The notes under the pieces are model-generated. The model searched no databases. It was not told the origin of the DNA and saw nothing but the letters and a program-made list of their open reading frames with translations. A stretch of 64,000 nucleotides of DNA from assembly GCF_003086295.3 (NCBI RefSeq), contig NW_027255457.1:7501-71500 (forward strand), read 5' to 3'. The translations under genes were made by a program, and so were the position numbers. This document shows, in pieces, positions 44,101 through 55,974 of the stretch. The DNA comes from Arachis hypogaea (taxonomy: Eukaryota > Streptophyta > Magnoliopsida > Fabales > Fabaceae). Each line of letters starts with the position of its first letter. The first letter of the stretch is position 1.

Positions 44101-47100
44101 TAAGGTTTTCTGGTGTTTTTACAATTTTCTAGAATTTTTCGGGGTTTTCTAGGATTTTCTAGAGTTTTAAGAGATTTTTAGGGTTTTCTACGGTTTTTAG
44201 GATTTTTTAGGGTTTTCTATGGATTTTAGAGTTTTTTTGGTTATTAGGGTTTTTTAGAGTTTTCTTTGGTTTTTAGGATTTTCTAGGGTTTTTTAGGGTT
44301 TTCTAGGGTTTTTAGGATTTTTCTAAGGTTTTCTAGTGTTTTTTTATCTTTTTAGGGTTTTTTTAGAGTTTTCTAGGTTTTTTAGTGGTTTTTAAATTTT
44401 TATAGGGTAGTATTTTTTAGGGTTTTTAGGGTTTTTAGTGTTTTTAAGGTTTTAAGGGTTTTTTAGGGTTTTCTAGGGGTTTTTATTGTTTTTAAGGTTT
44501 AAAAAGGGTTTTCTAGGGTTTTTTTAGGGTTTTTTGGGATTTTCTAGGTTTTTATGATTTTTTTAGGGTTTTCTAGGATTTTTTAGGTTTTCTAGGATGT
44601 TCTATGATTCTTTTGGTTTTTTACGGTTTTCTAGAGTTTTTTTACGGTTTTCTAGGATTTTTTGGGGTTTTCTAGAGTTTTTGGAGTTTTTAGGGTTTTT
44701 CTATAGTTTTTACGATTTTCTAGGGCTTTTTATGATTTTTTTAATTTTATAGGATTTTTTAAGAATTTTAGGTTTTTTTAGGGATTTTAGGATTTTTTTT
44801 TGGGTTTTCTATCGTTGTTAGGGTTTTTTATGGTTTTCTATCGTTGTTAGGGTTTTTTTTAGGGTTTCTAGAGATTTTTAGGGTTTTTTAGGGTTTTCTA
44901 AGATTTTCTAGAATTTTTAGGGTTTTTAACCCAAAACACTAGAAAACACTAAAAAACCCTACAAAACCCTAGAAAACGCGAAAAAACCTAGAAATTCCTA
45001 AAAAACCCTAGAGAATCTTAAATAATCCAAGAAAACCCTAGGATTTTTTAGGATTTTTTTTTGGGTTTTCTAGGATTTTTTAGGTTTTCTATGGTGTTCT
45101 ATGATTCTTAGGATTTTTTACGGTTTTCTAGAGTTTTTTACGGTTTTCTAGGATTTTTTGGGGTTTTCTAGAGTTTTTGGAGTTTTTAGGGTTTTTCTAT
45201 GGTTTTTACGATTTTCTAGGGCTTTTTATGATTTTTTTAATTTTTCTAGGATATTTTAGGGATTTTAGGATTTTTTTTGGGTTTTCTATCGCTGTTAGGG
45301 TTTTTAAGGTTTTCTAACGTTGTTAGGGTTTTTTTTAGGGTTTCTAGAGATTTTTAGGGTTTTTTAGGGTTTTCTAAGATTTTCTAGAATTTTTAGGGTT
45401 TTTAACCCAAAACACTAGAAAACACTAAAAAACCCTACAAAACCCTTGAAAATACGAAAAAACCGAATAAAACCGAGAAATTCCTAAAAAACCCTAGAAA
45501 CCCTAAAAAACCCTAGAAAAACCCTAAAAACCCTAGAGAATCTTAAAAAATCCAAGAAATCCCTAAAAACCCTGGAAAACCCTAGAAAACGCTAAAAACC
45601 TTAGTAAATCATAAAAAACGCTAGAAAACCCAAAAAAAACCCTAGAAAACACTAAAAATCCTAAAAAATCCTAAAAACCCTAGGAAACCCTAAAAAACCC
45701 TAAAACACCCTAAGAACCTTAGAAAACCCTAGAAAATGCTAAAAGCCCAAGAGAATGCTAAAAAATCCTAGAAAACCCTAAAAAATTCTAAGAACTCTAG
45801 AAAATCCTAGAAACCCAAAAAACCCTAGAAAACCCTAAAAAACCCTGAAAAATCCTAAAAACCTTAAAAACCCTAAAAAACTTTAGAAAACCCTAGAAAA
45901 CCCTAAAAAACCCTAAGAAACCCTTAATATCCAAAAAACACTAAAAACACAAGAAAACCCTAAAAACCGTAAAAGACTAAAAACCACTAGAAAACCCTAA
46001 AAAATCCTAAAAACCCTAGAAAACCCTAAAAACACTAAATTTTTTTTTTTGCTTTTTTCAGCGTTTTCAATGTTTTTAAGTTTTCTAGGGTTTTTAGGGT
46101 TTTCTAGAGTTTTTAGGATTCTCTAGGGGTTTTAGTGGTTTTTAGGGTTTTGTAGGGTTTGTTAGAATTTTCTAGTGTTTTTTAGGCTTTTTAGCATTTT
46201 TTAGGGTTTTCTGGGGATTTTAGGATTTTTTAGGGTTTTGTAGGATTTTTTAGGTTTTTAGGGTTTCCTATTAATCTTAGGATTTTTTAGAGTTTTCTAA
46301 GATTTTCTGGAGTTTTTACGGTTTTCTAGGGTTTTTCGGGGTTTTCTAGAGTGTTAAGAGTGTTTTAGGGTTTTCTACGGTTTTTAGGATTTTTTAGGGT
46401 TTTCTATGGTTTTTAGGGTTTTCTTGGGTTTCTAGTATTTTTTAGGGTTTTCTATGGTTTTCAGGGTTTTCAAGAGTTTTTTAGTGTTTTTAGTGTTTTT
46501 AGGGTTTTTTAGAATTTTCTAGGTTTTTTAGTGTTTTTTAGAGTTTTCTAGGGATTATAGTGTTTTTTAGGGTTTTCTAGGGGTTTTTGGTGTTTTTAAG
46601 GTTTTAAGGGTTTTTTAGGGTTTTCTAGGGGTTTTTAGTATTTTTTAAGGTTTTAAGGGTTTTCTAGGGTTTTTTAGGGTTTTTTGGATTTTTTAGGGTT
46701 TTCTAGGTTTTTCTAGGGTTTTTTAGGTTTTTTAGGGTGTTCTATGATTCTTAGGAATTTTTAGGGTTTTCTAGGGTTTTTTATGGTTTTCTAGGGTCTT
46801 TTGGGGTTTTCTAGGGTTTTCTAGAGTTTTTGGAGTTTTTAGGGATTTCTAGGTTTTTTAGGATTTTCTAGGGTTTTTTAGGATTTTCTAGGGCTTTTTA
46901 GGGATTTTTAGGGTTTTTTATTTTTTCTAGGATCTTTTAAGATTTTTAGGGTTTTTTTGGAATTTTAGGGTTTTTTTTTCTATTGTTTTCTATCATTGTT
47001 AGGGTTTTTTTTAGGGTTTCTAGAGATTTTTAGGGTTTTTTAGGGTTTTCAAAGATTTTCTAGAATTTTTAGGGTTTTTAACCCAAAACACTAGAAAACA

Positions 47101-50100
47101 CTAAAAAACCCTACAAAACCCTAGAAAACGCGAAAAAACCTAGAAATTCCTAAAAAATCCTAGAGAATCTTAAATAATCCAAGAAAACCCTAAATACCCT
47201 GGAAAACCCTAGAAAACGCTAAAACCCTAGAAAACACTAAAAACCATAAAAATCCTAAAAACCCTAGGAACCCCTAAAAAACCCTAAGAACCCTAGAAAA
47301 CCCTAGAGAATTCTAAAAAAGTCCTAGAAAACCCAGAAATCCCTAAAAACCCTAGAAAATGCTAAAAACCCAAGAGAATGCTAAAAAAATCCTAGAAAAC
47401 CCTAAAAAACTCTAAGAACTCTAGAAAACTCCAAGAAACCCTAGAAAACCGTAAAAAACCCTTGAAAACCATAAAAACCCAAAAAACCCTAGAAAACCCT
47501 AAAAACCCTAAAAACAAAAAACCCTAGAAAACCCTAAAAAACTTTAGAAACCCTAGAAAACCCTAAAAAACCATAAGAAATCCTAAATGTCCTAAAAACA
47601 CTAAAAACCCAAGAAAACCCTAAAAACCCCTAGAAAACCCTAAAAATCCTAAAAACCTTAGAAAACCCTAAAAAACCCAAAAAACACTAAAAAAATTTTT
47701 ATGCTTTTTTAGCGTTTTCAAGGTTTTTAGTGTTTCTAGGGTTTTTAGGGTTTTTAGGGTTTTCTAGAGTTTTTAAAGGTTTTTAGGGTTTTTTAGGAGT
47801 TTTTAGGATTCTCTAGGGGCTTTAGTGTTTTTTAGGGTTTTGTAGGGTTTGTTAGAATTTTCTAGTGTTTTGTAGGGTTTTTAGCATTTTTTAGGGTTTT
47901 CTAGGGTTTTTAGAATTTTTTAGGGTTTTGTAGGATTTTTTAGGTTTTTTAGGGTTTCCTATTATTCTTATGGTTTTTTAGTGTTTTCTAAGGTTTTCTG
48001 GAGTTTTTACGGTTTTCTAGGATTTTCTAGAGTTTTAAGAGATTTTTAGGGTTTTCTACGGTTTTTAGGATTTTTTAGGGTTTTCTATGGTTTTTAGAGT
48101 TTTCTTGGGTTATTAGTGTTTTTTAGGGTTTTCTTTGGTTTTTAGGATTTTCTAGGGTTTTTTAGGGGTTTCTAGGGTTTTTCTAAGGTTTTCTAGTGTT
48201 TTTTTTATCTTTTTAGGGTTTTTTTTAGAGTTTTCTAGATTTTTAGTGGTTTTTAAATTTTTATAGGGATTATAGTATTTTTTAGGGTTTTTAGGGGTTT
48301 TAGTGTTTTTAAGGTTTTAAGGGTTTTTTAGGGTTTTCTAGGGGTTTTTAGTGTTTTTTAAGGTTTAAAGGATTTTCTAGGGTTTTTTGGGATTTTCTAG
48401 GGTTTTAGGATTTTTTTAGGGTTTTCTAGGATTTTTTAGGTTTTCTATGGTGTTCTATGATTCTTAGGGTTTTTTACGGTTTTCTAGAGTTTTTTACGGT
48501 TTTCTAGGATTTTTTGGGGTTTTCTAGAGTTTTTGGAGTTTTTAGGGTTTTTCTATGATTTTTACGATTTTCTAGGGCTTTTTATGATTTTTTTAGATTT
48601 TCTACGATATTTTAGGGATTTTAGGATTTTTTTTGGGTTTTCTATCGCTGTTAGGATTTTTTAAGGTTTTCTATCGTTGTTAGGGTTTTTTTAGGGTTTC
48701 TAGAGATTTTTAGGGTTTTTTAGGGTTTTCTAAGATTTTCTAGAATTTTTAGGGTTTTTAACCCAAACACTAAAAACCCTACAAAACCCTAGAAAATGCG
48801 AAAAAACCGAATAAAACCGAGAAATTCCTAAAAAACCCTAGAAACCCTAAAAAACCCTAGAAAAACCCTAAAAACCCTAGAGAATCTTAAAAAATCCAGG
48901 AAATCCCTAAAAAACCCTGGAAAACCCTAGAAAACGCTAAAAACCTTAGTAAATCATAAAAACGCTAGAAAACCCAAAAAAACCCTAGAAAACACTAAAA
49001 ACCCTAAAAAATCCTAAAAACCCTAGGAAACCCTAAAAAATCCTAAACACCCTAAGAACCTTAGAAAATCCTAGAAAATGCTAAAAGCCTAAGAAAATGC
49101 TAAAAAATCCTAGAAAACCCTAAAAATTCTAAGAACTCTAGAAAACCCTAGAAACCAAAAAACCTAGAAAACCCTAAAAAACCCTGAAAAATCCTAAAAA
49201 CCCTAAAAAACCCTAAAAACCCTAAAAAACTTTAGAAAACCTAGAAAACCCTAAAAACCCTAAGAAACCCTTAATATCCAAAAAACACTAAAAACCCAAG
49301 AAAACCTAAAAACCGTAAAAGACTAAAAACCACTAGAAAACCTAAAAAATCCTAAAAACCCTAGAAAACCCTAAAAACACTAAAATTTTTTTTTTGGTTT
49401 TTTTAGCGTTTTCAATGTTTTAAGTTTTCTAGGGTTTTAGGGTTTTCTAGAGTTTTTAGGATTCTCTAGGGTTTTAGTGTTTTTTAGGGTTTTGTAGGGT
49501 TTGTTAGAATTTTCTAGTGTTTTGTAGGCTTTTTAGCATTTTTTAGGGTTTTCTGGGGATTTTAGGATTTTTTAGGGTTTTGTAGGATTTTTTAGGTTTT
49601 TTAGGGTTTCCTATTAATCTTAGGATTTTTTAGAGTTTTCTAAGATATCTGGAGTTTTTACGGTTTTCTAGGGTTTTTCGGGGTTTTCTAGAGTGTTAAG
49701 AGTGTTTTAGGGTTTTCTACGGTTTTTAGGATTTTTTAGGGTTTTCTAGGGTTTTTAGGGTTTTCTTGGATTTTTAGTGTTTTTAGGGTTTTCTATGGTT
49801 TTTAGGGTTTTCAAGTTTTTTAGTGTTTTTAGTGTTTTTAGGGTTTTTTAGAATTTTCTAGGTTTTTAGTGTTTTTTAGAGTTTTCTAGGATTATAGTGG
49901 TTTTTAGGGTTTTCTAGGGGTTTTTGGTGTTTTTAAGGTTTTAAGGGTTTTTTAGGGTTTTCTAGGAGTTTTTAGTATTTTTTAAGGTTTTAAGGGTTTT
50001 CTAGGGTGTTCTATGATTCTTAGGAATTTTTAGGGTTTTCTAGGGTTTTTTATGGTTTTCTAGGGATTTTTGGGGTTTTTCTAGGGTTTTCTAGAGTTTT

Positions 50101-51857
50101 TGGAGTTTTTTTAGGGATTTCTAGGGTTTTTTAGGATTTTCTAGGGCTTTTTTGGGATTTTTAGGGTTTTTATTTTTTCTAGGATCTTCTAAGATTTTTA
50201 GAGTTTTTTTGGAATTTTAGGGTTTTTTTCTATTGTTTTCTATCGTTGTTAGGGTTTTTTTTAGGGTTTCTAGAGATTTTTAGGGTTTTTTAGGGTTTTC
50301 AAAGATTTTCTAGAATTTTTAGGGTTTTTAACCCAAACACTAGAAACACTAAAAAACCCTACAAAACCCTAAAAACGCGAAAAAACCTAGAAATTCCTAA
50401 AAACCCTAGAGAATCTTAAATAATCCAAGAAAACCCTGAATACCCTAGAAAACCCTAGAAAACGCTAAAACCCTAGAAAACACTAAAAACCATAAAAAAT
50501 CCTAAAAACCCTAGGAAACCCTAAAAAACCGTAAAGAACCCTAGAAAACCCTAGAGAATTCTAAAAAAGTCCTAGAAAACCCAGAAATCCCTAAAAACCC
50601 TAGAAATGCTAAAAACCCAGAGAATGCTAAAAAATCTTAGAAAACCCTAAAAAACTCTAAGAACTCTAGAAAACTCCAAGAAACCCTAGAAAACCGTAAA
50701 AAACCCTAGAAAACCATAAAAACCCAAAAAACCCTAGAAAACCCTAAAAACCCTAAAAACAAAAAAACCCTAGAAAACCCTAAAAAACTTTAGAAAACCC
50801 TAGAAACCCTAAAAAACCATAAGAAATCCTAAATGTCCTAAAAACACTAAAAACCCAAGAAAACCCTAAAAACCCCCTAGAAAACCCTAAAAATCCTAAA
50901 ACTTAGAAAACCCTAAAAAACCCAAAAACACTAAAAAAAATTTTTATGCTTTTTTAGCGTTTCAAGGTTTTTAGTGTTTCTAGGGTTTTTAGGGTTTTTA
51001 GGGTTTTCTAGAGTTTTAAAGGTTTTTAGGGTTTTTTAGGAGTTTTTAGGATTCTCTAGGGGCTTTAGTGTTTTTTAGGGTTTTGTAGGGTTTGTTAGAA
51101 TTTCTAGTGTTTTGTAGGGTTTTTAGCATTTTTTAGGGTTTTCTAGGTTTTTAGAATTTTTAGGGTTTTGTAGGATTTTTTAGGTTTTTAGGTTTCCTAT
51201 TATTCTTATGGTTTTTTAGTGTTTTCTAAGGTTTTCTGGAGTTTTTACGGTTTTTAGATTTCTAGAGTTTTAAGAGATTTTAGGGTTTTCTACGGTTTTT
51301 AGGATTTTTAGGGTTTTCTATGTTTTTAGAGTTTCTTGGTTATTAGTTTTTTAGGGTTTTTTTGGTTTTTAGGATTTTCTAGGGTTTTAGGTTTTCTAGG
51401 GTTTTAGGATTTTTCTAAGGTTTTCTAGTGTTTTTTTTTCTTTTTAGGTTTTTTTTAGAGTTTCTAGATTTTTAGTGGTTTTTAAATTTTTATAGGGTTT
51501 ATAGTATTTTTTAGGGTTTTTAGGGTTTTTAGTGTTTTTAAGGTTTAAGGGTTTTTAGGTTTTCTAGGGGTTTTTAGTGTTTTTAAGGTTTAAAGGATTT
51601 TCTAGGGTTTTTTTTAGGGGTTTTTTGGGATTTTCTAGGGTTTTAGGATTTTTTTAGGGTTTTCTAGGATTTTTTAGGTTTTCTATGGTGTTCTATGATT
51701 CTTAGGGTTTTTACGGTTTTCTAGAATTTTTTACGGTTTTCTAGGATTTTTTGGGGTTTTCTAGAGTTTTTGGAGTTTTTAGGGGTTTTTCTATGATTTT
51801 TACGATTTCTAGGGCTTTTTATGATTTTTTTAGATTTCTAGGATATTTTAGGGATTT
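38163..51857. repeat. 24-kb-period duplication, right copy
   Basis: This segment repeats the block order of 14234-27857 at an offset that grows from 23,936 to about 24,060 bp. The drift matches bases missing from the left copy. The contig thus covers about 1.57 turns of a 24-kb super-repeat. The last kilobase before the second gap shows the same kind of homopolymer loss as the first kilobases of the contig. Confidence 0.85.
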
Positions 51858-52857
51858 NNNNNNNNNNNNNNNNNNNNNNNNNNNNNNNNNNNNNNNNNNN
51901 NNNNNNNNNNNNNNNNNNNNNNNNNNNNNNNNNNNNNNNNNNNNNNNNNNNNNNNNNNNNNNNNNNNNNNNNNNNNNNNNNNNNNNNNNNNNNNNNNNNN
52001 NNNNNNNNNNNNNNNNNNNNNNNNNNNNNNNNNNNNNNNNNNNNNNNNNNNNNNNNNNNNNNNNNNNNNNNNNNNNNNNNNNNNNNNNNNNNNNNNNNNN
52101 NNNNNNNNNNNNNNNNNNNNNNNNNNNNNNNNNNNNNNNNNNNNNNNNNNNNNNNNNNNNNNNNNNNNNNNNNNNNNNNNNNNNNNNNNNNNNNNNNNNN
52201 NNNNNNNNNNNNNNNNNNNNNNNNNNNNNNNNNNNNNNNNNNNNNNNNNNNNNNNNNNNNNNNNNNNNNNNNNNNNNNNNNNNNNNNNNNNNNNNNNNNN
52301 NNNNNNNNNNNNNNNNNNNNNNNNNNNNNNNNNNNNNNNNNNNNNNNNNNNNNNNNNNNNNNNNNNNNNNNNNNNNNNNNNNNNNNNNNNNNNNNNNNNN
52401 NNNNNNNNNNNNNNNNNNNNNNNNNNNNNNNNNNNNNNNNNNNNNNNNNNNNNNNNNNNNNNNNNNNNNNNNNNNNNNNNNNNNNNNNNNNNNNNNNNNN
52501 NNNNNNNNNNNNNNNNNNNNNNNNNNNNNNNNNNNNNNNNNNNNNNNNNNNNNNNNNNNNNNNNNNNNNNNNNNNNNNNNNNNNNNNNNNNNNNNNNNNN
52601 NNNNNNNNNNNNNNNNNNNNNNNNNNNNNNNNNNNNNNNNNNNNNNNNNNNNNNNNNNNNNNNNNNNNNNNNNNNNNNNNNNNNNNNNNNNNNNNNNNNN
52701 NNNNNNNNNNNNNNNNNNNNNNNNNNNNNNNNNNNNNNNNNNNNNNNNNNNNNNNNNNNNNNNNNNNNNNNNNNNNNNNNNNNNNNNNNNNNNNNNNNNN
52801 NNNNNNNNNNNNNNNNNNNNNNNNNNNNNNNNNNNNNNNNNNNNNNNNNNNNNNNNN
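51858..52857. other. Assembly gap of exactly 1000 N within the satellite
   Basis: This is a second fixed-size placeholder. Both sides are satellite with heavy homopolymer loss (about 51100-51857 and 52858-53400), typical of unpolished contig ends. True size and order are unknown. Confidence 0.99.
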
Positions 52858-55151
52858 TTTTTAGGTTTTTTTTTTGGGTTTTTGGTTTTTAGGTTTTTTT
52901 TTTTTTAGGGTTTTCTAGGTTTTTAGGGTTTTTTACGAGTTTTTTTTTTATGTTTTTAGGTGGTTTCTAGGTTTTTTTTAAATTTTTTAGTTTTGTTTTT
53001 TAGTGTTTTTTAGGGTTTTTTTTTAGGTTTCTAGGGTTTTTGTGTTTTTTTTAAGTTTTTTTTCTAGGGTTTTAGTGTTTTTAGGTTTTAAGGGTTTTTT
53101 TTTTTGTTTTTTAATTTTTTAGTTTTCAGGTTTTTTTTTTCTAGGGTTTTCTAGGGTTTTTAGGGGTGTTCTATGATTCTTAGGAATTTTTAAGGTTTCT
53201 AGGTTTTTATGGGTTCTAGGTTTTTTGGGTTTCTAGAGTTTTTGGAGTTTTTAGGTTTCTAGGTTTTTAGGATTTCTAGGTTTTTAGGATTTTCTAGGGC
53301 TTTTAGGATTTTAGGGTTTTTTTTTTCTAGGATCTTTTAAGATTTTTAGGGTTTTTTGGGATTTAGGATTTTTTTCTATTGTTTTCTATCGTGTTAGGGT
53401 TTTTTTAGGGTTTCTAGAGATTTTTAGGGTTTTTTAGGGTTTTCAAAAATTTTCTAGAATTTTTAGGGTTTTTAACCCAAAACATTAGAAAACACTAAAA
53501 AACCCTACAAAACCCTAGAAAACGCGAAAAAACCTAGCAATTCCTAAAAAAGCCTAGAGAATCTTAAATAATCCAAGAAAACCCTAAATACCCTGGAAAA
53601 CCCTAGAAAATGCTAAAACCCTAGAAAACCCTAAAAAACCCTAGAAAACACTAAAAACCATAAAAAATCCTAAAAACCCTAGAAAACCCTAAAAAACCCT
53701 AAGAACCCTAGAAAACCCTAGAGAATTCTAAAAAAATCCTAGAAAACCCAGAAATCCCTAAAAACCCTAGAAAATGCTAAAAACCCAAGAGAATGATAAA
53801 AAAATCCTAGAAAACCCTAAAAAACTCTAAGAACTCTAGAAACTTCAAGAAACCCTAGAAAACCGTAAAAAACCCTAGAAAACCATAAAAACCCAAAAAA
53901 CCCTAGAAAACCCTAAAAAACTTTAGAAAACCCTAAAAAACCATAAGAAATCCTAAATGTCCTAAAACACTAAAAACCCAAGAAAACCCTAAAAACCCCC
54001 TAGAAAACCCTAAAAATCCTAAAAACCTTAGAAAACCCTAAAAAACCCCAAAAACACTAAAAAACTTTTTATGCTTTTTTAGCGTTTTCAAGGTTTTTAG
54101 TGTTTCTAGGGTTTTTAGGGTTTTTAGGGTTTTCTAGAGTTTTAAAGGTTTTCTAGGGTTTTTAGGGTTTTTAGGAGTTTTTAGGATTCTCTAGGGGCTT
54201 TAGTGTTTTTAGGGTTTTGTAGGGTTTGTTAGAATTTTCTAGTGTTTTGTAGGGTTTTTAGCATTTTTTAGGGTTTTCTAGGGTTTTTAGAATATTTTAG
54301 GGTTTTGTAGGATTTTTTAGGTTTTTTAGGGTTTCCTATTATTCTTATGGTTTTTAGTGTTTTCTAAGGTTTTCTGGAGTTTTTACGGTTTTCTAGGATT
54401 TTCTAGAGTTTTAAGAGATTTTTAGGGTTTTCTACGGTTTTTAGGATTTTTTTAGGGTTTTCTATGGTTTTTAGAGTTTTCTTGGGTTATTAGTGTTTTT
54501 TAGGGTTTTCTTTGGTTTTTAGGATTTCTAGGGTTTTTTAGGGTTTTCTAGGGTTTTTAGGATTTTTCTAAGGTTTTCTAGTGTTTTTTTATCTTTTTAG
54601 GGTTTTTTTTAGAGTTTTCTAGATTTTTAGTGGTTTTTAAATTTTATAGGGTTTATAGTATTTTTTAGGGTTTTTAGGGTTTTTAGTGTTTTTAAGGTTT
54701 TAAGGGTTTTTTAGGGTTTTCTAGGGGTTTTTAGTGTTTTTTAAGGTTTAAAGGATTTTCTAGGGTTTTTTTTAGGGTTTTTGGGATTTTCTAGGGTTTT
54801 AGGATTTTTTTAGGGTTTTCTAGGATTTTTTAGGTTTTCTATGGTGTTCTATGATTCTTAGGGTTTTTTACGGTTTTCTAGAGTTTTTTACGGTTTCTAG
54901 GATTTTTTGGGGTTTTCTAGAGTTTTTGGAGTTTTTAGGGTTTTTCTATGGTTTTTACGATTTTCTAGGGCTTTTTATGATTTTTTTAATTTTTCTAGGA
55001 TATTTTAGGGATTTTAGGATTTTTTTTGGGTTTTCTATCGCTGTTAGGGTTTTTAAGGTTTTCTATCGTTGTTAGGGTTTTTTTAGGGTTTCTAGAGATT
55101 TTTAGGGTTTTTTAGGGTTTTCTAAGATTTTCTAGAATTTTTAGGGTTTTT

Positions 55152-55471
55152 AACCCAAAACACTAGAAAACACTAAAAAACCCTACAAAACCCTAGAAAA
55201 TGCGAAAAAACCGAATAAAACCGAGAAATTCCTAAAAAACCCTAGAAATCTAGGATTTTTTTTGGGTTTTCTATCGCTGTTAGGGTTTTTTAAGGTTTTC
55301 TATCGTTGTTAGGGTTTTTTTAGGGTTTCTAGAGATTTTTAGGGTTTTTTAGGAATTTTAGGGTTTTTTTTCTATTGTTTTCTATCATTGTTAGGGTTTT
55401 TTTAGGGTTTCTAGAGATTTTTAGGGTTTTTTAGGGTTTTCAAAGATTTTCTAGAATTTTTAGGGTTTTTA
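55152..55471. repeat. Truncated and rejoined inverted unit
   Basis: About 100 bp of a C/A block is joined near 55250 to the last part of a type A T-block. Near 55352 that in turn joins the last part of a type B T-block. Two breakpoints within about 100 bp leave only 319 bp between polarity junctions. Confidence 0.65.
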
Positions 55472-55974
55472 ACCCAAAACACTAGAAAACACTAAAAAAC
55501 CCTACAAAACCCTAGAAAACGCGAAAAAACCTAGAAATTCCTAAAAAACCCTAGAGAATCTTAAATAATCCAAGAAAACCCTAAATACCCTGGAAAACCC
55601 TAGAAAACGCTAAAACCCTAGAAAACCCTAAAAATCCTAGAAAACACTAAAAACCATAAAAAATCCTAAAAACCCTAGGAAACCCTAAAAAACCCTAAGA
55701 ACCCTAGAAAACCCTAGAGAATTCTAAAAATATCCTAGAAAACCATAAAAACCCAAAAAACCATAGAAAACCCTAAAAACCCTAAAAACAAAAAAACCCT
55801 AGAAAACCCTAAAAAACTTTAGAAAACCCTAGAAAACCCTAAAAAACCATAAGAAATCCTAAATGTCCTAAAAACACTAAAAACCCAAGAAAACCCTAAA
55901 AATCCCCTAGAAAACCCTAAAAATCCTAAAAACCTTAGAAAACCCTAAAAAACCCCAAAAACACTAAAAAACTT

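Larger units (their letters stand above)
14234..51857. repeat. Telomere-like satellite array with alternating polarity, contig 1
   Basis: The 37.6-kb stretch is built from degenerate words of the type TTTTTAGGG, TTTTTTAGGG and TTTTCTAGGG or their complements. T/G-rich blocks of about 0.95-1.13 kb alternate with C/A-rich blocks of about 0.46-0.64 kb. Polarity changes from T/G to C/A at GGGTTTTTAACCC near 14300, 15983, 17473, 19174, 20891, 21365, 23019, 24697, 26283, 27989, 29604, 31309, 32908, 34604, 36237, 38236, 39966, 41477, 43201, 44928, 45404, 47080, 48760 and 50330. It changes back at poly-A/poly-T steps followed by GCTTTTTTAGCGTTTTCAA or a close variant. No genes are present. Confidence 0.93.

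Noticed and set aside
34379..55075. Phe/Gly/Leu-rich frames at 34379-34567, 42934-43164 and 54851-55075
   Set aside because: They are low-complexity translations of TTTTAGGG-type words and recur with every unit.
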